Below, in pieces: positions 57,228-64,000 of a stretch of 64,000 nucleotides of DNA. Position 1 is the stretch's first letter, and each line of letters begins with the position of its first letter. The DNA is from Candidatus Saganbacteria bacterium (GTDB lineage Bacteria > Margulisbacteria > WOR-1 > O2-12-FULL-45-9). The stretch is taken from assembly GCA_016932255.1 (NCBI GenBank), contig JAFGDE010000014.1, forward strand, positions 1 through 64,000, given 5' to 3'. Under the pieces are notes generated by a model. That model was not told the DNA's origin and did no database searches. It saw only the letters and a program-made list of their open reading frames with translations. A program made the translations under genes and the position numbers.

Positions 57228-59679
57228 TCGCTTGGCGAATGCCGCTAAGTTCATTGAGGCGCCTATCCAGTAAATTTTGCGCTCGTTTCTTGCTCAGGCC
57301 TTCCGGGAACTGAAGTTGAAATTCATAATACAGATCTTGGTGCGCTTGCGGGGCCGGCACCGAGCAACCCTTGATATTGGCGTTTATCTGATCAAATATT
57401 GCCAGCAGTCCGGACAGGACATCTCCGCTCTTTGATACCCTCAATCTCAGATCGATCTTTTGACCTCGCCAGGTCGCCGGCGCCGGCAGGTCTAGATATA
57501 ACTCTTCTATCTTTCCCTGTAGTGCTGACAACTGCTCTTTGGTCGTGGCCAAGCCGAAAGTGACCAGGCTGAAATCATTGTTGCCCACGGTCGCGTGTTC
57601 AATGGAGCGCAGTTTTATATCTTGTTCTTCGGCCAACTGAAGGACGCGATATATAACCCCGCGCTGTTTGGTCTGGGTTAGGAGCTGAAGCTGAGCCAAC
57701 CGGCCGTACTGTTTTACCGAACTTAACACCAGATTGTTGCGCAGCTGCTTTCTTGCATTGTCCATGAAAGGATCATCAGCCTTAAGCAGGGCGAGGGTGA
57801 TAAAGAATTCATTTTCAGAGGCAAAGCCGCTTAGTTTTACTATTCTGGGCAAAGAATATTGCTCTGATGGTTTGGCATCAAAATAGTCCCTGAAGTCTGC
57901 GAATTCGCGGCGTAAATTTTCTTTTAAAGCCTCAAGGCGTTTTTTGCCTTGTTCGGTCAATCGCTGTTGGTCCAAGGGTGATTGCCTATCCAGCAGGAAG
58001 TGATCTTTAGCCTGAAGCAGGGCCCTAGCCAGGGGAGTGGATACTTTATTGGCGCGATTGCCCATGATCAAATGAGGAGAACTGGCTCTGATGGAAACTA
58101 CCTGACCGTTTTCCAGAGAATCATAGACTTTAGCCGGTTCATCGTCGATCGTGCCGCCGACCGTGCGCAAGCCCTTTTCCAGGTTTATGGCAAAGGCCAG
58201 GTCAAGCAAGACCGGTTTTTGCCTTGAACCGGTGGCCAGATGATATAATGTTCCGTTGTTGTCATATACAAAAAACGAACCATTATTGAGCAACCCTGTT
58301 TTCCTCTCGTTGAAACGTGTTTCAGCATCGGGCATATCTTCCGACCCTTCAGCGAAACTTTGCCCCATCTTATAGCCGGCGTGAGCTGCGCTGCCCATCT
58401 CGGCTTTGCGGTCCATGGCCGCGGTACGTATCTGGACCTCGAACTCGTAACCGGTCAGGGGATTCCGGAAGAGTATATGCAGTGATTGATAGCCGTTCTC
58501 TTTCGGATTGCCGATATAGTCATCAAATTCATCAACGACATCTAGCCAGGAGCCCTGCTTTTCGAACAGGTCTTTTAATTCAGAGCGCAGCCCAAAGCAG
58601 TCGTAGGCTTGTTCGGAGTGAATTATCACACGGATGCCGTTAATGTCCCGCACATCGCCCTTTTTCTCCTGCTTCTCGAGCGCGCTGGAGACGCGTTTTA
58701 CCCGGTATTTGATGCCGGCTGGCATATTTAGCAGTTCGCAGGTAATGGCTATGTCCCCGGCCAGGCTGGCAAGCTGCCTCATTGATTCGGCGCGGCTCAT
58801 ACCCATTTTCTCCTCCATGTGATCCTGCATATTGTGGAAATCACTGCTCCTGAGATGGACCATGGCGAGGTCTTTTAGTTTGCCGGCCAGATCTTCATGA
58901 GCTGACTTACCTGTTTTCTCATCCTTTGTCTCTGGTTGGATGTTTAAAATGCGGAATATCGAGGAAGTGACAGCATAGGCGCGGTGGGCATGGAACAAGA
59001 AAGGGCCCATCGTATCATTTTCTTCAGGACTTAATTCTTCCGAGAAAAGATCACGTGTCTGAGGTTTTGACGCTTCGTTGTATTCCTCCAGGATGAGCAT
59101 ATCCTTGGCCCCTAAAAGCATCAGCACACCGTGGTCCCTGGCTTTTAGAAAAAGCAAGTCTCTCAGATAAACACCCTGATTCTCGATCGAAGGGTCAAAT
59201 TTGTAAGCATCCAATTGATCGAAATTCTCGAGCGTTTGGCTGAGCTCTTTTTCTTTGATCTGGGCCGGATCATGGCTCATGACCAAGGCTGTGGCGATGG
59301 CATTACTTGGGGCGGACCATTCAGTCAGCAGGAAAGCAGTCCTGAGATTTTTTTCCTGAGTCTCTGTAGGCAGCTTATCGTGATAGCGAAAGGCTTTTTC
59401 AACCAATTTGAGTTCCTTGGCTGTTCTATTAGATAAAAGTCCAAGAAGGGCGTCTCTGGGGCTTTGACTGGCTGAGCTGGTCCTGGCCGCGCCGTCTGTG
59501 CTGCTGGTCATCATTAATATTGGCAGGCTTGGCCCGCCGGCCATGGCTGGCTGGAAGCCAAGCAGGGCTTCAGGATTAGGGCAGATCCAGCGCTCGACCC
59601 GTTGCAGATTGCGGTGCACGGGATTGACGATCCTGCGTGTGAACCATGACGGTCCTGTTGTGGCTGGGCGCACTTTCAT
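57217..59679 (-). CDS. RelA/SpoT-homolog protein (synthetase domain, TGS-like region; N-terminal HD apparently degenerate)
   Basis: DINGIRVIIHSEQAYDCFG...EFDDYIGNPKENGYQSLHILFRNP...FEVQIRTAAMDRKAEMGSAAHAGYK. Confidence 0.88.
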   Translation of the reverse strand: MKVRPATTGPSWFTRRIVNPVHRNLQRVERWICPNPEALLGFQPAMAGGPSLPILMMTSSTDGAARTSSASQSPRDALLGLLSNRTAKELKLVEKAFRYHDKLPTETQEKNLRTAFLLTEWSAPSNAIATALVMSHDPAQIKEKELSQTLENFDQLDAYKFDPSIENQGVYLRDLLFLKARDHGVLMLLGAKDMLILEEYNEASKPQTRDLFSEELSPEENDTMGPFLFHAHRAYAVTSSIFRILNIQPETKDEKTGKSAHEDLAGKLKDLAMVHLRSSDFHNMQDHMEEKMGMSRAESMRQLASLAGDIAITCELLNMPAGIKYRVKRVSSALEKQEKKGDVRDINGIRVIIHSEQAYDCFGLRSELKDLFEKQGSWLDVVDEFDDYIGNPKENGYQSLHILFRNPLTGYEFEVQIRTAAMDRKAEMGSAAHAGYKMGQSFAEGSEDMPDAETRFNERKTGLLNNGSFFVYDNNGTLYHLATGSRQKPVLLDLAFAINLEKGLRTVGGTIDDEPAKVYDSLENGQVVSIRASSPHLIMGNRANKVSTPLARALLQAKDHFLLDRQSPLDQQRLTEQGKKRLEALKENLRREFADFRDYFDAKPSEQYSLPRIVKLSGFASENEFFITLALLKADDPFMDNARKQLRNNLVLSSVKQYGRLAQLQLLTQTKQRGVIYRVLQLAEEQDIKLRSIEHATVGNNDFSLVTFGLATTKEQLSALQGKIEELYLDLPAPATWRGQKIDLRLRVSKSGDVLSGLLAIFDQINANIKGCSVPAPQAHQDLYYEFQLQFPEGLSKKRAQNLLDRRLNELSGIRQAIIL

Positions 59680-59687
59680 GACACAAA

Positions 59688-59717
59688 GTTATCGCCTGGT
59701 TAATTGAAAAATTTCAA
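59688..59717 (-). promoter_or_regulatory. TTGAAA-18-GATAAC, -10 ends 8 nt before the RSH ATG
   Basis: Minus-strand inspection. Confidence 0.45.
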
Positions 59718-59746
59718 CCTGATTGTTATACTATCAAAGCAAGCAC

Positions 59747-59817
59747 TGGCGGGTCGTCTAATGGTAGGACAACAGATTTTGGTTCTGTTTATCGGGGTTC
59801 GAGTCCCTGCCCGCCAG
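59747..59817 (+). tRNA. tRNA-Gln (anticodon TTG)
   Basis: Acceptor TGGCGGG/CCCGCCA, D arm GTCT-AATGGTA-GGAC, anticodon arm ACAGA-TTTTGGT-TCTGT, T arm CGGGG-TTCGAGT-CCCTG; no encoded CCA. Confidence 0.95.
59804..59817 (+). repeat. Direct repeat, left copy: TCCCTGCCCGCCAG (tRNA-Gln 3' end)
   Basis: Identical to 60028-60041. Confidence 0.9.
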
Positions 59818-60041
59818 TTCCACTTTTACTCTTTAAGGCTTCTTGCTATACCGCGTTGAGAACTTCTGTTAGAGAGCAACGAGAATGGGAAAAAGAGGGA
59901 GGCTCCGCGAGCATAGCGAGTGGAGGGAGAAAAAACGGGAGTTTTTTCTCCGGGGGAGCAGTCCGCCGCAGGCGGACGAAGAGGGGGCTTGCCCCCTTTT
60001 GGAGGAGCGATAGCGACGACGTGAGAATCCCTGCCCGCCAG
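59818..60041. mobile_element. Putative non-autonomous tRNA-3'-end element: tandem hairpins bounded by the tRNA 3' direct repeat
   Basis: GGAGAAAAAAC-GGGA-GTTTTTTCTCC, GTCCGCC-GCA-GGCGGAC, GGGGGC-TT-GCCCCC, then the TCCCTGCCCGCCAG repeat. Confidence 0.45.
60028..60041 (+). repeat. Direct repeat, right copy: TCCCTGCCCGCCAG
   Basis: Identical to 59804-59817; ends 1 nt before the methyltransferase stop codon. Confidence 0.9.
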
Positions 60042-60042
60042 C

Positions 60043-60693
60043 TTATTTGCCCAGCAGGCATACTTCCGTATCGTTAAGCATCAAAAGCTTGAGGCAAAAC
60101 ATTTCAGAGAGCCGCTCAAACGTCCTTGGCGTATAAAAAGAAATGTGCGTGGCATCGCGTCGGTACCACCAGTCTAGAAAAGCCTTGTCGTCATTAGGGT
60201 GGAATTTTGTCTTAACGGCAATGATGCCCTTCTTGTTCAGCCGAGATGCCAATGACTTCAAGACAATGGCCGGATCGGGCAAATGCTCAAAGACCTCGGT
60301 GACGGTGATCAGGTCGTATTTGTTGTTCTGCCAGGCGTCTTCCGGCGCAAAGAATTTATCATAGATATCGACCGTAAACCCCGCCCGGCGCAGCAGCTGT
60401 GCCAGCACGGGTATTGGGCCGGAACCAAAGTCCAGGATGCGGCCTTTAGCCGGACAATAGGGCAGGACCGCCAGATCAATAAAGGCTTGCTGCATGCTGA
60501 CATAACCTTTATTATCAAAACCATTATTGTGGAATTGATATTGTTTCTTTTCCTCTGCCGGCGAAATGACCTTTGACCCTTCCAAAAAAATGTACCCACA
60601 GGCCGGGCAGGCATGATACGTGTGATCATATTGCTTGTCAAAAAGCGGGCGGGCCTGTTGAGTGCAGATCTTACAGGTGACCATATGGATCAA
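60043..60693 (-). CDS. Class I SAM methyltransferase with N-terminal zinc-ribbon-like motif
   Basis: CKIC...CPACGY; GRILDFGSGPIPVLAQLLRRAGFTVDIYD; DLITVTEVFEHLPDP. Confidence 0.85.
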   Translation of the reverse strand: MIHMVTCKICTQQARPLFDKQYDHTYHACPACGYIFLEGSKVISPAEEKKQYQFHNNGFDNKGYVSMQQAFIDLAVLPYCPAKGRILDFGSGPIPVLAQLLRRAGFTVDIYDKFFAPEDAWQNNKYDLITVTEVFEHLPDPAIVLKSLASRLNKKGIIAVKTKFHPNDDKAFLDWWYRRDATHISFYTPRTFERLSEMFCLKLLMLNDTEVCLLGK

Positions 60694-60719
60694 TTATAGA
60701 TCATCCAGACGGCATTATC

Positions 60720-60748
60720 TTGTTTGCCCCGGCGATTTTTGCTATACT
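60720..60748 (+). promoter_or_regulatory. TTGTTT-17-TATACT, -10 ends 9 nt before the ftsK ATG
   Basis: Direct inspection. Confidence 0.6.
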
Positions 60749-60757
60749 CATTCCAGA

Positions 60758-63064
60758 ATGCCCCCGAAAAAGAAGAACAATAAGAAGAAGCGCTCCAGGA
60801 CTGAGCAGCCGGAGAGCAAGATCCCCTCTAAGTTCAAGCAAGATATAGTCGGCATTTTATTGCTGGCCCTGGCGGTCTTTGTTTTTGTGGCCAATCTATC
60901 TTCCGCCACCGGCCTGGTCGGTTTTTTTGTGGTCAAGACGTTCCTGCGTTCGGCCATGGGGGTTGGCGTGCTGGTCCTGCCGTTCTTTATCGGTCTTTAT
61001 GGCCTGATCCTCTTGCTGCGCCATGAGATCAAAGAACTGACAGTGCGTTTGTTCGGCCTGCTGATCCTTTTTCTGACCTATATAACAGTTGCCCAGTTCT
61101 ATGAAGCCGGTTATTTTACTGATGTTGAATCGGTCTATTTTGCCGGCGCCGGCGGCCTGATCGGCTACGGCGCGCATTACGCCCTGGTCAGGACCGTCGG
61201 TGTCTGGGGCGCTTATATCATCTTAACGGCACTGGCCCTGATCGGCGGCCTGATGCTGGCTAATGTGACGGTGTTGACCCTGGTCAATTTCTTAAAGCAT
61301 CTCTTTAAGCCGCAGCCGCTTGAGGAAAAAGCAACGCCAGCGGCTAAGAAGGCCGCCCTGCCGAACAAGGAATTCAAGTTGCCGCTGCCGCTGAAGAAAA
61401 AGGTGGAAACTGGCGAGGTCAAGGTTGAAAAAGGCAAGCCTGAGCAAGCTGACCCGCTCAAAGCCCCGCCGCCACCGCCGCCTCCGGTCGTCATCCATTC
61501 GACCGTGACCAGGGAAGAGAAAGATTACAAAGAGCCGGCCAAGGGCAAACAAGAACCTTATTTGACGTTGCACAAGGAAACAGTGGTTCAGGAAAAGGTC
61601 AACGTGATAGGCGATTATAAACTGCCGCCGCTGACCCTGCTTCAAGGACAGACAGCGGATGAACGCAAGCAAGCCAAGGAGATGCAGGGCCAGATCCAGG
61701 CGCGTAAGGATCAGCTGGAGCAGGCCTTGCGCAGCTTCGGCATCGGTGCGCACGTTGTTGAGATCTTCCAGGGGCCGGCCGTGACCCGTTATGAGCTTCA
61801 GCCTGAGCCCGGAGTAAAGGTCAGCCGGATCAACAATCTGGCCAATGATATCTCTCTGGCCATGGCTGCGCAGGGCATCAGGATCGAGGCGCCGGTGCCT
61901 GGCAAATCCGTTGTCGGCATCGAAGTCCCGAATCCAGTGGTCACTCCGGTCCGTATCAAAGAGATCGCCGAGAGCAAGATATTCCAGAACAGCCACTCCA
62001 AGCTGGCTTTCTGCATCGGTAAAGACCTGGCGGGACACCCGATCGTGGGGGACCTTGAGAAAATGCCCCACCTGCTGATCGCCGGCACGACCGGTTCTGG
62101 CAAGAGTGTCTGCATCAATTCGCTGATAACCAGCATTTTGCTACGGGCCGCGCCGCATGAGGTCAAGTTCATCATGATCGACCCGAAAATGGTCGAGCTC
62201 TCTATCTATAACGGTATCGGCCACCTGCTGGCCCCTGTCGTGACCAACGTGAAAAAAGCGGCGATCACGCTTAAGGCCTGGGTGCTTCAGGAAATGAACC
62301 GCCGCTACCAGCTTTTCCATGATGCGGGCGCGCGCAATATCACCGCTTATAATAAAAAAGGCAAGGACCCGGCTGATAGACTGCCGCATTTGGTCGTTGT
62401 GGTCGATGAACTGGCCGACCTGATGATGGTTGCGGCAAATGAGGTGGAGGGGGCCATTTGCCGTATTGCCCAAATGGCGCGGGCTACCGGCATCCATATG
62501 GTCATTGCCACCCAACGGCCTTCTGTTGATGTTATTACCGGATTGATCAAGGCCAATATTCCGTCACGCATCGCCTTTGCCGTGGCCACGCAGATTGATT
62601 CCCGGGTCATTCTTGACTCGTCCGGTGCGGAAAAGCTCCTGGGCCGTGGCGATATGCTCTATAGCCCGATTGGTGCGATGAAGCCGACCAGGCTGCAGGG
62701 CGCTTTTGTCACGGATGGAGAGACTGAAAAGGTCATTGAATATATTAAGAAACAATGCGAACCGGAGTATATCGAAGAGATCCAAACGCTCAAGCCAATG
62801 GACCTGGAACGCGGAGCAGGCGCTTCCAACGGTGATGGCGCCGACCGCGACGAGCTGTTCGGTGAAGTAGCCAAGCTGATCGTGGGCAGCGGCCAGGCTT
62901 CGACCTCGTACGTGCAAAGGAAATTCCGGATCGGTTATAACCGTGCCGCGCGCTTGATGGATGAAATGGAAGCCGCAGGCATAGTCTCAGCGCCTGAAGG
63001 GGAGAATAAACCGCGCAGGATATTGGCCACTACGGAAAGTCTTGCTTCACTGGGGATAAGTTAA
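60758..63064 (+). CDS. ftsK: DNA translocase FtsK/SpoIIIE
   Basis: Four TM N-terminus, GPAVTRYELQPEPGVKVSRI, LIAGTTGSGKSVCINSLI, VVVDELADLMMVA, gamma winged helix ASTSYVQRKFRIGYNRAARLMDEME. Confidence 0.97.
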   Translation: MPPKKKNNKKKRSRTEQPESKIPSKFKQDIVGILLLALAVFVFVANLSSATGLVGFFVVKTFLRSAMGVGVLVLPFFIGLYGLILLLRHEIKELTVRLFGLLILFLTYITVAQFYEAGYFTDVESVYFAGAGGLIGYGAHYALVRTVGVWGAYIILTALALIGGLMLANVTVLTLVNFLKHLFKPQPLEEKATPAAKKAALPNKEFKLPLPLKKKVETGEVKVEKGKPEQADPLKAPPPPPPPVVIHSTVTREEKDYKEPAKGKQEPYLTLHKETVVQEKVNVIGDYKLPPLTLLQGQTADERKQAKEMQGQIQARKDQLEQALRSFGIGAHVVEIFQGPAVTRYELQPEPGVKVSRINNLANDISLAMAAQGIRIEAPVPGKSVVGIEVPNPVVTPVRIKEIAESKIFQNSHSKLAFCIGKDLAGHPIVGDLEKMPHLLIAGTTGSGKSVCINSLITSILLRAAPHEVKFIMIDPKMVELSIYNGIGHLLAPVVTNVKKAAITLKAWVLQEMNRRYQLFHDAGARNITAYNKKGKDPADRLPHLVVVVDELADLMMVAANEVEGAICRIAQMARATGIHMVIATQRPSVDVITGLIKANIPSRIAFAVATQIDSRVILDSSGAEKLLGRGDMLYSPIGAMKPTRLQGAFVTDGETEKVIEYIKKQCEPEYIEEIQTLKPMDLERGAGASNGDGADRDELFGEVAKLIVGSGQASTSYVQRKFRIGYNRAARLMDEMEAAGIVSAPEGENKPRRILATTESLASLGIS

Positions 63065-63116
63065 TCTCTTTGGCTAGAACAGCCTGCTCGCGTTCGACCA
63101 TCTCTTATTTTGGTCC

Positions 63117-63788
63117 TTACAGGCAGGGTTGGTTAAAGAGTCCGCGCTTTTGTCTTGAGCTGATCGATATCCTCGGTAAATTGTGCTCATTTTTCGTGCT
63201 AATTACCATATTGATCTCTACATCAACATCTTCCGATTCAGCTTCTGAAAGATCGATCGGTCCTCGATCCTCGTGATTGACCTCGACGACCCGGGCCCCT
63301 TTTGACAAGCCGAGAAAAAAACCTAGAGCGATTACGTTATGCAAATAGAGTCTATTTATCCCTTCGGCCGCAATATGGTTCAAAGCGATGCTGGCCATAG
63401 CCTGACCGATCCCTTTGAGACCTCTCCTGGCTTCTTCAATAACCCTCATGGCCAACTTCTCGTTTTGCCCCATATAATCATGGCTCATTGAGGTTATTGC
63501 AATTTGTTTGCGAGGAACCATCTGATAATCAAAATGTCCTATCAGTGTCGGGAGCAAGGGCAGGTCCTGATTTGGCTCAAGAGCCAGGATCCTGTAAGGC
63601 GTTCCGTAAAAAACAGTGGAGCCTGTTTCTCCCTCAAGGAGACGGAAGAGGATCTCTCGACCCTGACCATTGACAATTGTACTGATCTCATGTTGACGAA
63701 CTTGGACCCTGCCGGGGTTTTGTCTCACTAGACGTCTCTGAAGGGCAGTTGGGATAGAAATTAATGATAGTTTTATAGATGATGGCAT
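63117..63788 (-). CDS. Hypothetical protein (weak GNAT-like pattern)
   Basis: 223-aa ORF; RRGLKGIGQAMASIALNHIAAEGINRLYLHNVIALGFFLGLSKGARVVE. Confidence 0.55.
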   Translation of the reverse strand: MPSSIKLSLISIPTALQRRLVRQNPGRVQVRQHEISTIVNGQGREILFRLLEGETGSTVFYGTPYRILALEPNQDLPLLPTLIGHFDYQMVPRKQIAITSMSHDYMGQNEKLAMRVIEEARRGLKGIGQAMASIALNHIAAEGINRLYLHNVIALGFFLGLSKGARVVEVNHEDRGPIDLSEAESEDVDVEINMVISTKNEHNLPRISISSRQKRGLFNQPCL

Positions 63789-63861
63789 TATCCAGCCTCA
63801 TATAAATATCGATCATTTTCGTCTATAATTTCATGGTCTGATTAGGTATAATGGTCATGAT

Positions 63862-64000
63862 ATGAAAGCTTTTCTGGAATGCATCAGCTGTATCATCCGC
63901 CAGACCATCGATATCCTCTATCGCACGGTTAAAAAACCTGCCGCAAGGCACAAGATCCTCTCCGCAGTGATTCGGGAATTGGCCGGAACTGATATCCACC
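63862..64000 (+). CDS. DUF89/damage-control phosphatase-like protein (3' end outside window)
   Basis: MKAFLECISCIIRQTIDILYRTVKKPAARHKILSAVIRELAGTDIH; ECxxCxxRQ start typical of DUF89; TATAAT 9 nt before ATG. Confidence 0.65.
   Translation, partial: MKAFLECISCIIRQTIDILYRTVKKPAARHKILSAVIRELAGTDIH

Noticed and set aside
59856-60077. ORF 59856-60077 (+) and ORF 59846-60061 (-)
   Set aside because: Lie over the hairpin chain; translations (FSGGAVRRRRTKRG) are by-products of inverted repeats, not credible proteins.
61460-61490. Poly-proline stretch KAPPPPPPPVVIHS in FtsK
   Set aside because: Proline-rich low-complexity linkers are common in FtsK; not notable.
61292-62071. 259-aa minus-strand ORF
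   Set aside because: Antisense to ftsK.
1-64000. CRISPR array, prophage, toxin-antitoxin, BGC or defence island
   Set aside because: No regularly spaced repeats, cas, integrase, transposase, restriction or NRPS/PKS-like genes seen; the window is mainly core metabolism.

Overview
A ~64 kb bacterial chromosomal window, moderately GC-rich and densely coding, from what looks like a deep-branching uncultivated lineage. My impression is WOR-1/Saganbacteria-Margulisbacteria-like, but this is not proven. Most of it is housekeeping: mnmG, pyrH-frr-uppS-cdsA, nadC, uvrD-like, ychF, rpsF-ssb-ssb-rpsR-rplI, uvrC, hisD, miaA, leuD, aroE, purE, apgM, tyrA-aroA, ilvC-ilvH-ilvB, ilvD, aroC, rpsP-khpA-ylqD-trmD-rplS-lepB-rnhB, pyrB, apbE, ackA, a RelA/SpoT homolog, tRNA-Gln and ftsK. 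I saw no CRISPR array, prophage, transposase or integrase. The most interesting signals are not classical accessory systems: (i) many single genes have a sigma70-like -10 box ending only 6-10 nt before the start codon, often with a TTGnnn box 17 nt upstream, which implies leaderless mRNAs; (ii) a ~220 bp block of tandem hairpins after tRNA-Gln is bounded by a direct repeat of the tRNA 3' end; (iii) a dispersed 28-nt hairpin repeat has two copies, each preceded by another hairpin, and in one copy the two loops are perfectly complementary; (iv) several lineage-specific signalling or orphan proteins share Arg-rich, acidic-poor N-terminal leaders; (v) there are split or degenerate signalling proteins (7TM-PAS stub, HAMP-only sensor beside a soluble GGDEF, pseudo-receiver kinase, RSH with a degenerate HD region), a GT2+GH8 polysaccharide module, a Re-citrate-synthase-like enzyme, and a 36-aa basic microprotein missing from the ORF track. 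All assignments come from reading the sequence only; no searches were run.
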